Source: an uncultured Pseudomonadota bacterium | GTDB taxonomy: Bacteria > Myxococcota_A > UBA796 > SXON01 | NCBI GenBank assembly: GCA_903885375.1 | Contig: CAISIK010000014.1 | Location: 1-64,000 of the forward strand | Reading direction: 5' to 3' | DNA length: 64,000 bases | Translations under genes and position numbers: made by a program | Part shown: positions 7,819 to 16,073 of the stretch, piece by piece | Numbering within the stretch: position 1 is the first letter of the stretch | Layout: each line of letters begins with the position of its first letter | Notes under the pieces: generated by a model | The model's database searches: none | Told to the model about the DNA's origin: nothing | What the model saw: the letters and a program-made list of their open reading frames with translations, nothing else

Positions 7819-9111
7819 ATGACTCCCGCCCTGCGCCTGCGCCAGCTCGGCTACGACCTCGGCGAGAACCTGCTGTTCCGACCCGCCGTGCTCACGGTCA
7901 CCTTCGGGCTCACCGCGATGCTCCTCCCGCTTTGGGAGGCGGGCCCCGGCCTCCCCGTGGCCACGGCCCTCACCGAGGGCTTCCCGATGGAGCCGGGCAG
8001 CGCGCAGGTGGTGCTCGGCACGCTCGCCGGCGCGATGATGACCGTGGTGAGCGTGGTGTACTCCATCCTGCTCGTGGCGCTCTCGTTGGCCTCGATGCAG
8101 TTCTCCACGCGCATCCTCGCGAGCTTCATGCGCGATCGGCCGGCGCAGAACACCCTCGGCATGCTCGTGGGCACCTTCGTGTACACGCTGCTCGTGCTGA
8201 GGAGCGTGCGCACCGAGCCGCCGTTCGTGCCGCTGGTGAGCGTGTACCTCGCCATGGGCCTCGCGCTCGCCAGCCTCGGCGCGCTGGTCTGGTTCATCCA
8301 CCATATCGTCCGCGGCATCCAGGCGAACCACATCGTCGACCGCATCGCGGGCGAGGCCGAGCCCGTGCTCGACGCCGTCTTCGTCCGCGCGCTCGGGCCC
8401 GGCGAGGAGCCGCTGCCTGGCGGGGCGCCCGAGCCCCCGGCGGGGGCGGTGCCCGTGCTGGCGCTGCGCTCGGGCTACATCCAGCTCGTGTCGGTGCCGG
8501 AGCTCTCGCGTCTGGCCAGGGGCGGCCACCTCGTCGTGTTGCGCGGGATGGGCCAGTTCGTGGTGGCGGGCACGCCGCTGGCGTGGTGGGACGGCCCTGC
8601 GCCGCTCGCGGCTACCGCGCTCGACGCGGCCTTCGACATCGGCGCTGCCCGCACCATGCAGGACGACGCCGAGTGGGGCGTACGCCAGATCGTGGACATC
8701 GGGCTGAAGGCCATCTCCCCGGCCGTGAATGACCCGAGCACCGGCGCCACCTGCATCGACCACATCACCCGGCTCCTCGTGCGCGTGGCGGGTCGCGCCA
8801 CCCCGGAGGGCGTGCACCGCAGCGAGGGGCTCGTGGAGGTGCCCACCACCTGCTTCCGCGCGCTCGTGCGCCTCGGCTTCGACCAGATGCGCCAGTACGC
8901 GCGCGCCGACATGGCGGTGAGCCTCCGCATCCTGCGGGCGCTGGCCGATCTCGCCGAAGCCACGCCGCACCGGTTCGGCCGCGCCGAGCTCGTGCGCCAG
9001 GGGCGGCTCACGTGGGAAGGCGCCCGGAAGGCCTTTGGCGAGGGCGAGTGCGACGAATTGGATGCACGCTGGGCGCGGCTTCAGGCGGTGTGCGGGTCGG
9101 CACCGGAATAA
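7819..9111 (+). CDS. DUF2254 family membrane protein
   Basis: Conserved inner-membrane protein of unknown function. The 430-residue product has four hydrophobic helices in its first ~175 residues. The family signature is the second-helix region VVYSILLVALSLASMQFSTR, followed by ILASFMRDRPAQNTLGMLVGTFVYTLLVLRS. A soluble C-terminal domain contains IGAARTMQDDAEWGVRQIVDI and ISPAVNDPSTGATCIDH, also typical of DUF2254. The ATG at 7819 begins right after the previous gene and gives the expected N-terminus. No partner gene is apparent; the next gene follows by 8 nt and could be co-transcribed. Confidence 0.85.
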   Translation: MTPALRLRQLGYDLGENLLFRPAVLTVTFGLTAMLLPLWEAGPGLPVATALTEGFPMEPGSAQVVLGTLAGAMMTVVSVVYSILLVALSLASMQFSTRILASFMRDRPAQNTLGMLVGTFVYTLLVLRSVRTEPPFVPLVSVYLAMGLALASLGALVWFIHHIVRGIQANHIVDRIAGEAEPVLDAVFVRALGPGEEPLPGGAPEPPAGAVPVLALRSGYIQLVSVPELSRLARGGHLVVLRGMGQFVVAGTPLAWWDGPAPLAATALDAAFDIGAARTMQDDAEWGVRQIVDIGLKAISPAVNDPSTGATCIDHITRLLVRVAGRATPEGVHRSEGLVEVPTTCFRALVRLGFDQMRQYARADMAVSLRILRALADLAEATPHRFGRAELVRQGRLTWEGARKAFGEGECDELDARWARLQAVCGSAPE

Positions 9112-9119
9112 CCGGGGGA

Positions 9120-9842
9120 ATGTCCCTGATCGTCTTCGGCAGCAAGCCGGCGTGGAACACCCCCGACTTCTCCCCCTTCGTCATCAAGCTCGAAACGTGG
9201 CTGCGGCTGGCGGGCATCCCCTACGAGCGCCGCAACGGGGGCAACCCCCTTCAGGCGCCCAAGGGCAAGATCCCGTACATCGAGCTCGATGGGCAGCGCA
9301 TCGGCGACTCGCAGCTCATCATCGAAACGCTCACGGAGCGCTTCGGCGTCACCCTCGATGCGGGCCTCTCCCCCCGCGAGCTGGCCCTCGCAAGGATGGT
9401 GCGGCGCGCCCTCGAGGAGGGCACCTATTTCGCCGCGGTGCGGCTGCGCTGGGTGGAGGAGGATGGCTGGGTGCGCCAGTACCCAGCGTTCAAGGTCCTG
9501 TTTCCAGCGTTCATCGCCCCGGTGGCCATCCCCATGATCCGGCGCAAGGTGCGTTCGGCGGCGATGGCGCAGGGGGTCGGCCGCCACAGCCGCGAGGAGG
9601 TGATGGCGATGGCGGTGGACGATCTGGCGGCGCTCGAGGCGTTGCTTGGCGATCAGCCCTACCTGCTCGGCGAAGCGCCCCGCTCCGTGGATGCCACGGT
9701 GTATGCCTTCCTCATCGCCATCCAGCGCCACCCCGGCGCCACCGGCGTGCATCTTGCGGCGCGTTCGCCGCGCCTGATGGCCTACACCGAGCGCCTCGCG
9801 GCGGCCTACTGGCCGCCCACGGAGCTCACCCGCGCCTCCTGA
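9120..9842 (+). CDS. glutathione S-transferase-like (metaxin/Fax-type thioredoxin-fold) protein
   Basis: Two-domain GST-fold protein of 240 residues. The N-terminal thioredoxin-like half contains SPFVIKLETWLRLAGIPYE, the cis-Pro loop KGKIPYIELDG and DSQLIIETL. The all-alpha C-terminal half has a conserved Asp-rich start of helix (GEAPRSVDATVYAFL), as in GST_C. The lack of a Cys/Ser/Tyr in the usual catalytic place and the SPF-K-ET-L pattern resemble the metaxin/failed-axon-connections branch more than classical detoxifying GSTs, so enzymatic activity is uncertain. ATG 9120 is preceded closely by GGGGGA. It lies 7 nt upstream of the next gene. Confidence 0.8.
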   Translation: MSLIVFGSKPAWNTPDFSPFVIKLETWLRLAGIPYERRNGGNPLQAPKGKIPYIELDGQRIGDSQLIIETLTERFGVTLDAGLSPRELALARMVRRALEEGTYFAAVRLRWVEEDGWVRQYPAFKVLFPAFIAPVAIPMIRRKVRSAAMAQGVGRHSREEVMAMAVDDLAALEALLGDQPYLLGEAPRSVDATVYAFLIAIQRHPGATGVHLAARSPRLMAYTERLAAAYWPPTELTRAS

Positions 9843-9849
9843 GGTTCCC

Positions 9850-10620
9850 ATGCTCCTCGGTCTCATCTCCGTCGCAGCGGCCGAGCCGCTCTTTGGCGCC
9901 CTGGACATCGCTCGCCGGGGCGAGATCATCCTGCAGCCCGGTATTGAGGTCTTCCCCGTGGCTGGCGCGGGTGGCTCCATGAGCCCGGAGCTCATGGTCG
10001 ACGCGGGCTTCGGCCGGGGCTTCGACGTGCGCGCGGGCGCCGGCCTCGCCGTGCCCCTCTACGCCACCGACGATGGCGCGATGTTGCCGCCCTACAACGA
10101 CCCCGAGCTCGCGTTCCTCGACCTCGCCGCCCGGTGGACCCTCACCGGCGACGACCCGGTGTACCCCGACGATCAGCTCTCGCTCGGCCTGCGGGTGTCG
10201 AGCCGCCCATTCGATTCGCGGTATGGCGGCACCGGCGAGCTCGGCTTCGGCCCCGAGTTCGCGACCTCCCATCGGCTCGGCTCGGCCTTCCTCCTCTTCC
10301 GTCCGTCGTTCCTCACCCAGCCCGGCTGGTGGCCGGATGGCTTCGGATACCTCGGCCTTGCCACGTCGCTCACCGTGCCCCTCCCTTGGGCCGATCTGTT
10401 CGTCGACCTCGATCCGAGAGGCTGGTTCATGATGGGTTCGAGCGGTAACAGCGGCCCCGTGCTCATGGTCGAGCCCACCGTCGAGGCCCGCCTCGGCGCG
10501 CGTGTGCACCTCGGCGCGCGCCACCGGCTCATCGTGGCGGCCACCTGGTCGCCCGAGTCCTTCCACTGGGAGAAGAACCTCGCCGGCTACGTCGGCTACC
10601 ACGGCTCGTTCGGGGGCTGA
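9850..10620 (+). CDS. exported protein, outer-membrane beta-barrel candidate
   Basis: Function unknown. A short signal peptide (MLLGLISVAAAEP) precedes about 240 residues with alternating hydrophobic and polar strands, many Gly, Tyr and Trp, and paired repeats such as DVRAGAGLAVPLYA and LGFGPEFATSHRLGSAFLLF. This pattern is typical of small transmembrane beta-barrels. The start ATG is preceded by GAGG. It follows the GST-like gene by 7 nt, so the two are probably one transcript. It converges with the Tad-like operon 18 nt downstream; no terminator-like hairpin is evident in that gap. Confidence 0.7.
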   Translation: MLLGLISVAAAEPLFGALDIARRGEIILQPGIEVFPVAGAGGSMSPELMVDAGFGRGFDVRAGAGLAVPLYATDDGAMLPPYNDPELAFLDLAARWTLTGDDPVYPDDQLSLGLRVSSRPFDSRYGGTGELGFGPEFATSHRLGSAFLLFRPSFLTQPGWWPDGFGYLGLATSLTVPLPWADLFVDLDPRGWFMMGSSGNSGPVLMVEPTVEARLGARVHLGARHRLIVAATWSPESFHWEKNLAGYVGYHGSFGG

Positions 10621-10638
10621 CACGGCCTGGCTACCGGT

Positions 10639-11052
10639 TCAGGTGGCGCCCTGCACCATCATGGCCAGGGAGACGGTCATGCCGGCCGGCGTGGGTACGA
10701 ACCCGGCCGCGATGGGCTGGTACTGCACATCCACCCGAACGGTGAGCGTGTCGGAGGTGCCCGCCGCATCCCCCGTGAGGTCCGAGTAGGCGGTGGTGAC
10801 GGTGAGATCGCCGAGGGTGAAGCCGTACTCGTCCAGCACCGCGAGGGTGCGGGTGGAGGCGAGCGTGGCGGGGGAGGGAACCGCGCTCATCTGCGCCGTG
10901 GCGCCGAGGCGACATCCCTCCCGCGCGGCGTGCGCCGCCTGGGTGCGCACGAACAGGAACCACCCGTACTCCACCGACGCCAGCGCGAGGTAGATCAGGA
11001 CCGGCAGCGCCAGCCCGAATTCGACGGCAGACGCGCCGCGCCGCGTGCGCAC
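10639..11052 (-). CDS. TadE-like pilus assembly protein
   Basis: Short inner-membrane or prepilin-like protein of the TadE family (137 residues). The N-terminal region RTRRGASAVEFGLALPVLIY is the TadE hallmark: a basic lead, Gly-Ala, then a Glu at position 5 of the hydrophobic helix, as in type IV prepilin-like cleavage sites. The rest is a soluble, strand-rich tail. The GTG at 11052 is chosen because AGGA lies about 9 nt upstream, in the end of the preceding gene, and because it sits 2 nt after that gene's TGA. Third and last gene of a TadG-TadE-TadE operon. No Tad ATPase, secretin or flp pilin gene is in the window. Confidence 0.8.
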   Translation of the reverse strand: MRTRRGASAVEFGLALPVLIYLALASVEYGWFLFVRTQAAHAAREGCRLGATAQMSAVPSPATLASTRTLAVLDEYGFTLGDLTVTTAYSDLTGDAAGTSDTLTVRVDVQYQPIAAGFVPTPAGMTVSLAMMVQGAT

Positions 11053-11054
11053 CG

Positions 11055-11450
11055 TCAGTCCTGTCGTTCGAGGTAGGTGGACCGCACCGCAGACAGCGTG
11101 CTCGGCGCGGGCCACAGGCCGAGGAGCGGCTCGAACGGCAGGCTCACGGACACCTCCAAGACTTCAGACGGGCTCGTTCCCGACTGCGTGGCGGTGATGC
11201 ACACCGCGGTCGTGCTGATCCCCTGCGCTTCGAGGTTCTCGATGACGTAGGCGGAGGCGGTGGAAGCGGGATCGCTGCTCTGGGGAAGGGTGGCGGCCTG
11301 GCGCGTGGCTTCGCCGGTGGCCTGGAGCACCTGGGCGCGGCGGTAGAACCACCAACCCCAATCGAGGGTGGCGAAGAGGATGCCGAAGAGGGCGCTGGCG
11401 CAGAGCGCGAACTCGATGGCGGCGGCGCCTCGCCGCGGGGAGGCGCGCAT
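11055..11450 (-). CDS. TadE-like pilus assembly protein
   Basis: Second TadE-family protein, 131 residues. It starts MRASPRRGAAAIEFALCASALFG, again with a basic lead, Gly-Ala and a Glu at the beginning of the single hydrophobic helix. The tail ends STYLERQD. Its ATG overlaps the stop of the upstream TadG-like gene in a TGATG arrangement, which points to translational coupling. It is related to, but not a close copy of, the downstream TadE-like protein. The products probably form minor pseudopilins of a Flp/Tad-type apparatus encoded elsewhere. Confidence 0.8.
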   Translation of the reverse strand: MRASPRRGAAAIEFALCASALFGILFATLDWGWWFYRRAQVLQATGEATRQAATLPQSSDPASTASAYVIENLEAQGISTTAVCITATQSGTSPSEVLEVSVSLPFEPLLGLWPAPSTLSAVRSTYLERQD

Positions 11451-12532
11451 CAGAAGAACTGCGGCGGCACGCGCGTGCCGAAGTAGCCGCCGCCCGCCTC
11501 GGCGTTGAGCGAGTCGCACACGATCCGCATGCGGATCGAGCGCTGCGCCGCCGCACCGGTCCCGACGGCGTCGTAGACCACGGCGGTGGCGAAGCCGACG
11601 ATGTCGTAGCCGGTGCCGGTGAACTTCGTGTTCTTGCAGGAGCCCGTTCCGGTGGGCTGGTAGATGATGAGCTGACTCTTCAGCACGTGGCCATAGGCCG
11701 TGACCGAGCTGCGCGAGAGCTGCGCGGGCTGGGCGCCGAGGGCGGTCGCGTCCCAGGTCGATGCGCTGGCGCTGATCGCCTTCGCCAGATCGGACGTTGC
11801 CGAGCTGATCGCGCCGTTGTTGAGCCCCACGCCGTCTTCGATGCTCGCCGCCGCGGTGCACCCCTGGATCGCGGACTTCACCGAGGCCGCGTTGGGTCGA
11901 CCAGCGCCGATCTCCGCCCACGCGCCGTTGTCGTTCTGATCGGCGATGAGCTGAACATCCACGTTGCAGTAGCTCCCATCCGTCGCCTTCGGAAGTCCAC
12001 ATGCTGGGATGGCGATCGGCAGGGGGCATCCGGCCCCTGCCGGCCCGCCGCCGAGCACCCGCGCCTCCGCCGACACGGCCGTGCTGGAGTTCCCGGTCAG
12101 CCCGGAGAGCGCGGCGAAGGCCGGATCACGGAACAGCACGCGTACGGCAACGGTCTTTGCCGGATCGCTCGTGTCGGCCACGAACGCGCCGCCCTCCACG
12201 CGCCCGAGCTCCACGGCGGCATCGCCGCCCAGCGTGTCGTAGTCGAGCGGCACGCCACCCGCTTCGTTGGCGCCCGTCACCGCCCGCGCGCGGGCCTTCG
12301 CGGTGGTGAGGCCGGCGGTGGTGCCGTCCATCCCTATGGCCGCGGCCAGCGCGGCCGCCTCGGCGCCGTTGTGCACCTCCTCCTGCGCCATCCGGTACCA
12401 CTGCCCGTCGATCGCGACGCCCGCGACCGCCACCAGCACGACCGCCGCGAAGGCCACCACCACGAGGATGGAGCCACGCCGACCTCCAAGGTCGGTGCGG
12501 CGTCGATTCTCCGCGCGAGAACCAAGGGTCAT
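11450..12532 (-). CDS. TadG-like Flp pilus assembly protein
   Basis: First gene of the Tad-like operon, 360 residues. The N-terminus has RRGSILVVVAFAAVVLVAVAGVAIDGQWY and MAQEEVHNGAEAAALAAA, the Tad_N helix of TadG proteins (Gly, hydrophobic helix, then an Ala-rich amphipathic helix). The C-terminal ~290 residues are exported and lack a von Willebrand A domain that I can recognise; four Cys (AGCPLP, IPACGLP, SYCN, QGCT) suggest disulfides. A strong GGAGGGTGGAGG precedes the ATG. Upstream, 12580-12620 is unusually A/T-rich for this genome and may hold the operon promoter. Confidence 0.8.
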   Translation of the reverse strand: MTLGSRAENRRRTDLGGRRGSILVVVAFAAVVLVAVAGVAIDGQWYRMAQEEVHNGAEAAALAAAIGMDGTTAGLTTAKARARAVTGANEAGGVPLDYDTLGGDAAVELGRVEGGAFVADTSDPAKTVAVRVLFRDPAFAALSGLTGNSSTAVSAEARVLGGGPAGAGCPLPIAIPACGLPKATDGSYCNVDVQLIADQNDNGAWAEIGAGRPNAASVKSAIQGCTAAASIEDGVGLNNGAISSATSDLAKAISASASTWDATALGAQPAQLSRSSVTAYGHVLKSQLIIYQPTGTGSCKNTKFTGTGYDIVGFATAVVYDAVGTGAAAQRSIRMRIVCDSLNAEAGGGYFGTRVPPQFF

Positions 12533-12579
12533 GGGGTGCCTCCACCCTCCCTACGATTCAGCCGGGGCGGCGGCTACAT

Positions 12580-12620
12580 GAAAATGACGAGTTTTTCGAC
12601 TTTCGGCAAAAGTTCGGTTG
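12580..12620 (-). promoter_or_regulatory. A/T-rich upstream region of the Tad-like operon
   Basis: This 40-nt stretch, read on the minus strand, is the most A/T-rich sequence for several kilobases and lies 50-90 nt before the TadG-like ATG. No consensus -35/-10 pair was recognised, so the promoter assignment rests only on composition and position. Confidence 0.3.
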
Positions 12621-12647
12621 GCGGGGACCGATGTGGGCGTCGGCGCG

Positions 12648-13568
12648 TCAGCAGCCGCCGTTGATCGTGCCGTCCACGTCGTCGCAGCTCAGGCCGGCGT
12701 GGCTGCCCTCACCCGAGAAGCTGCCGCATCGGCTCGCGGTGTCGAACGTGATGGAGCCGTTGAAGTAGGCCTCGTGCTCCTTGGAGCTCAGGCCACCCTC
12801 CCAGCGCGCTGTGCTGCCGGAACAGTCGGCGTCTTCGGGAACCGTGATCGATTCGGAGGACACGGAGTAGCCGCTGGAGTCATCGGTGCAGCTGTCGAAG
12901 TAGAAGCTCAGCGTCACGCTCCAAGTGCCGTCGAGGATGGTGTCGGAGCAGTCGCCCCGGACGCGGCCGTTGCAGTCCTCATCCACCTCGTTTCCGCCGA
13001 TGTCCTCGGCGCCGGCGTGGACCGTGGCGTCCGCGTCGTCGCAGTCGCCCGCGCATGCGGTGTAGCCGTCGTGGTCCACGTCGGCGTCCTCATCGTCGGT
13101 GCCGTCGCAATCCTCATCGCCGCCGTCACAGTCGTCGAACACGCCGGGGTGCACGGTGGCGTCGCCGTCGGCGCAGTCCGCGCCGCCCACCTCGGCCGCG
13201 TCGTAGCCATCGCCGTCCACATCCGTGAGATCGCCGTCGGCTTCACAGTCGTTGTCGATCCCGTCGTACGGGACCTCGTCGGCACCGGGGTAGCTGGTGG
13301 CGTCGGCATCGTCGCAATCGTCGCCGCCGACCTCGAGCGCATCCCACCCGTCGCCGTCGGCGTCGGCCAGATCGCGCCCATCACAGTCCTGGTCGACGCC
13401 ATCGTAAGGAACTTCGGCGGCGCCGGGAAAGGATGCGGCATCCCCATCGTCGCAGTCGCCCGCGCTTGCGGCAAAGCCATCTCCATCGGCGTCGGTCGCC
13501 GCGCTGCTCGGCGGAGCGCCACGTTCTTCGCAGGCCAGGAGCAGGAGGGCGAGCAGGGAAACGCGCAT
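12648..13568 (-). CDS. MopE-type metal-binding repeat lipoprotein
   Basis: Exported lipoprotein (306 residues) with lipobox LLALLLLACEE. Residues ~20-210 contain four Asp-rich repeats of the pattern DADGDG-x-GGDDCDD-DAT-xxPGA-E-xxDGxDxDCDG, the Cu-binding MopE/putative metal-binding motif family common in myxobacterial surface proteins; Cys spacing suggests one disulfide per unit. A C-terminal domain (~95 residues, starting SDTILDGTWSVTLSFYF, six Cys) may be the functional head; it is not recognised. ATG 13568 has GGAG upstream and puts the signal peptide at the N-terminus. Calcium binding by the DxDGDG loops is an inference from the family. Confidence 0.85.
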   Translation of the reverse strand: MRVSLLALLLLACEERGAPPSSAATDADGDGFAASAGDCDDGDAASFPGAAEVPYDGVDQDCDGRDLADADGDGWDALEVGGDDCDDADATSYPGADEVPYDGIDNDCEADGDLTDVDGDGYDAAEVGGADCADGDATVHPGVFDDCDGGDEDCDGTDDEDADVDHDGYTACAGDCDDADATVHAGAEDIGGNEVDEDCNGRVRGDCSDTILDGTWSVTLSFYFDSCTDDSSGYSVSSESITVPEDADCSGSTARWEGGLSSKEHEAYFNGSITFDTASRCGSFSGEGSHAGLSCDDVDGTINGGC

Positions 13569-13612
13569 GGGGGACTCCGTGGGTAGGCGATCGCCGGGCC
13601 GGCGCCGGCGGT

Positions 13613-14146
13613 TCAGCTGCCGCACATCTCGTCGTAGTACCAGCTTTCTTCCTGTGTGTCATCGTTGGCGGCCACGTCGAGGCTCCCGGCGGCGTCCGAG
13701 AGCAGGAGGCGGACAGTGACCGTTCCCGGGCCCACCCCGGCCTCCAGCTCTGCGCAGTCGGTGTAGATGTCCGCGAACACCGCGTTGGGGTTCTCCGCAT
13801 CGACCGTGGCCTCCGTCGGCTCCCCGCCTTCCGGCGTGATCCTCACCTCCACGCTGCCCGAGGAGAGCGCGCTCGACACGGCGAACACCGGCCCGTGGCT
13901 CCACGTGAAGTCGAAGGAGAAGCTCTGGATGTCGTTGCAGCCGTCCAGATCCGCGACGGCGTAGGCGAACGAGTCGGCGTCCGACGCGGCGTTGGCCACG
14001 CCACACTCGGGCGGGAAGGTGCCTTCCTCGGCGATGGCCGCCGCGGTTCCGGCCTCCGCGCCAACCGCGCCGAGCTCCGCGCAGCCCGCGAGGCCGAGGC
14101 AGGAGAGGAGGGTGAGGGTGTGGAAGGGATGGACGGACAGGGGCAC
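13613..14146 (-). CDS. small lipoprotein of unknown function
   Basis: Not recognised. The GTG at 14146 gives a signal sequence with lipobox CLGLAGC, then about 155 residues of a strand-rich domain with four further Cys (ECGVAN, DGCND, TDCAE, EMCGS), probably two disulfides. No TA box or strong ribosome binding site was found; the start is chosen because the lipoprotein signal begins here and the frame upstream does not look coding. It lies 44 nt upstream of the MopE-repeat lipoprotein on the same strand and 47 nt after the propeller-cytochrome gene, so all three may share a transcript. Confidence 0.6.
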   Translation of the reverse strand: MPLSVHPFHTLTLLSCLGLAGCAELGAVGAEAGTAAAIAEEGTFPPECGVANAASDADSFAYAVADLDGCNDIQSFSFDFTWSHGPVFAVSSALSSGSVEVRITPEGGEPTEATVDAENPNAVFADIYTDCAELEAGVGPGTVTVRLLLSDAAGSLDVAANDDTQEESWYYDEMCGS

Positions 14147-14193
14147 CTGCCAGGGAGATGCTCCAAGTACCCCGCCGCCCCTGCCGGTGGCGA

Positions 14194-15987
14194 CTACCGC
14201 GACTTCAAATACGCGATCAGGTCGTCGCGCTCGGTGCCTTCGAGGCTGAAGCCATCGCCCATCTTGCCGCTGGCGGCGTAGTCGATGACCTCGCCGAGGT
14301 CGGTCGCGCTCCCGGAGTGCAGGTAGGGCGCGGTGTGGGCCACGCCGCGCAGGCTCGGGGTGTCGATGCGCACGCCGCCGATCTCGTGGCGGTCGCGATC
14401 GGTGCCGTCGCTGCCGGCGTGGCAGGTGGAGCAGGCGAGGGACTCGAAGAGGGCAGCGCCCCGGCTCACGGCGGCGGCATCGAGGCGGGTGGGCGGGGAG
14501 AGGGTGCGGCGGGAGCCGATCCAGGCGGCGATGGCCTCCGCCTGCGTGTCGGTCATCGCGTCGCCGCCCATGCGGTCCACCGAGGTGGCGAGCGCCTCGT
14601 CGGCGATGCTGCGCACCTCGCCGTCCCACTGGTAGGGGGCGGTGTCCACGGTGCCGGCGTGCAGCGCCGGGGTCTGGCGGTAGCCGTCGGGCAGGGGCCA
14701 GGTGAGGCCGTCGGTCCCGGCGGGCGTGTGGCAGCCGGAGCAGGCGGTGGCGGTGCCGGCGAGGGAGACCGACGGGTCGATCGCGGTGCGGAAGAGCCGC
14801 CGCCCGAGCGCCAGCTCCTCGTCGAGCGCGGGGATCGAGATCGGCGTGCCTTCCGCAAGCGTTTCCCAGGTGAGGCCGGCCGCATATTCGTCGGCCGCAT
14901 CGGTGCCGGCCTGCACCAGCGCGGCGCCGAACTCGCTCTGGACGAGGAGCTCCGCCCCGTTGAACGAGAGGCCGCCCGGCGCGGGCACCTCGAAGGCGAG
15001 CGTGGCCTGGGCCCCGTCCACCGCGTAGACCGCCACCACGTCGGAGGCCTCCATGCTGGCGGCCACGAACTTCCCGTCGGCAGACCAGGCCACCTCGCCG
15101 AGGTAGCTGAAGCGATCCACGCCGTCCCGATCAACGGTGACCGTGGCATCGACCAGCTGCAGGGGGCCCGGCTCGCCGGTGGCGGAGAGCTCGGCCCAGG
15201 CGAGGGAGGTCTCCACTCGCGGGCCCTCCTCCTCGCCGAAGGTCACGTAGCTGCCTTCGCCGGCGGTGCTGGTGGTATCGAGCCGCTGGAGGCCGACGAC
15301 CACGCGATCGCCACCCTCGGTAATGGCCGGGGCGCTGGTGATGCGCGGCGACCGTTCGCCCACCACCGTGCTGTCGCCGGAGCCGTCGGTGGCCGCGACC
15401 ACCACCTCCTCGGTCGGGATGTCCAGGGTCGTGATCACGCCCGTCTCGATCACGATCCGGCTCAGGCGACCGCCGAACGTGGAGCTCACGTAGAGGGAGT
15501 GGCCCTCCGGGTGGATGGCCAGGCCGCTCGGGAAGCCGGGGATGTCCCAGCCGCGGATTTCACTCAGATCGAGGGGGTTGAGCTCCACCACGCGGTTCTC
15601 CCCGGCCAGCGCGAGGAAGACGTGGCCATCGCTGCGGCGGGCCACGATGCCCGCCGGCTCGGAGCCCACCGGCGTTTCGAAGAGGGCGAGCGGCTCGGCC
15701 TCGGTGATGTCCAACGCCACCACGCTTCCGCGGGCCGGCAGCGAAACGTACAGGCGGTTGCCCGAGCGCGCGACCTGGCTCGGGTCGCCGGCGAGGGTGA
15801 GAGAGAGGCTGTCGCCGCTTTCGAGGTCGGTGCGGCTCACCACGCCTTCGTCGGGATGTGCCGCCCACACCACGCTCCCATCCTCCGAGCGCGCGAAGCT
15901 CCCGCTCTGGAGCGCGGAGGAGGGGTCGGGGCCCACGCCGCAGCCGACGAGACCGAGGAGCGCGAGGCAACAGGAGAGGCGTGGCAT
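14194..15987 (-). CDS. lipoprotein with beta-propeller and two c-type heme sites
   Basis: Exported electron-transfer or peroxidase-like protein, 597 residues. A lipobox (LLGLVGCG) is followed by a YncE-like propeller over about residues 30-350 (repeats such as NRLYVSLPARGSVVALDI and EPAGIVARRSDGHVFLAL). The C-terminal ~230 residues resemble di-heme cytochrome c peroxidase/MauG-type proteins, with CSGCH and CSTCH heme-binding motifs, FRTAIDPSVS between domains, and a late PSLRGVAHTAPYLHSG segment that is standard for the second heme pocket. Hemes would be attached in the periplasm. The start at 15987 removes eight residues before the signal peptide. Substrate is unknown. Confidence 0.85.
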   Translation of the reverse strand: MPRLSCCLALLGLVGCGVGPDPSSALQSGSFARSEDGSVVWAAHPDEGVVSRTDLESGDSLSLTLAGDPSQVARSGNRLYVSLPARGSVVALDITEAEPLALFETPVGSEPAGIVARRSDGHVFLALAGENRVVELNPLDLSEIRGWDIPGFPSGLAIHPEGHSLYVSSTFGGRLSRIVIETGVITTLDIPTEEVVVAATDGSGDSTVVGERSPRITSAPAITEGGDRVVVGLQRLDTTSTAGEGSYVTFGEEEGPRVETSLAWAELSATGEPGPLQLVDATVTVDRDGVDRFSYLGEVAWSADGKFVAASMEASDVVAVYAVDGAQATLAFEVPAPGGLSFNGAELLVQSEFGAALVQAGTDAADEYAAGLTWETLAEGTPISIPALDEELALGRRLFRTAIDPSVSLAGTATACSGCHTPAGTDGLTWPLPDGYRQTPALHAGTVDTAPYQWDGEVRSIADEALATSVDRMGGDAMTDTQAEAIAAWIGSRRTLSPPTRLDAAAVSRGAALFESLACSTCHAGSDGTDRDRHEIGGVRIDTPSLRGVAHTAPYLHSGSATDLGEVIDYAASGKMGDGFSLEGTERDDLIAYLKSR

Positions 15988-16073
15988 GCGGATCACCGAG
16001 GCTGCCGCCACGATACGGACTCGCGGTGCGCCCCGCCGGGCCGTTCGGTCAAGGATTGGTCAAGCGCCGAGGC

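Noticed and set aside
9012..9119. Extended start for the GST-like gene
   Set aside because: Overlaps the end of the DUF2254 gene; ATG 9120 gives the thioredoxin-fold start.
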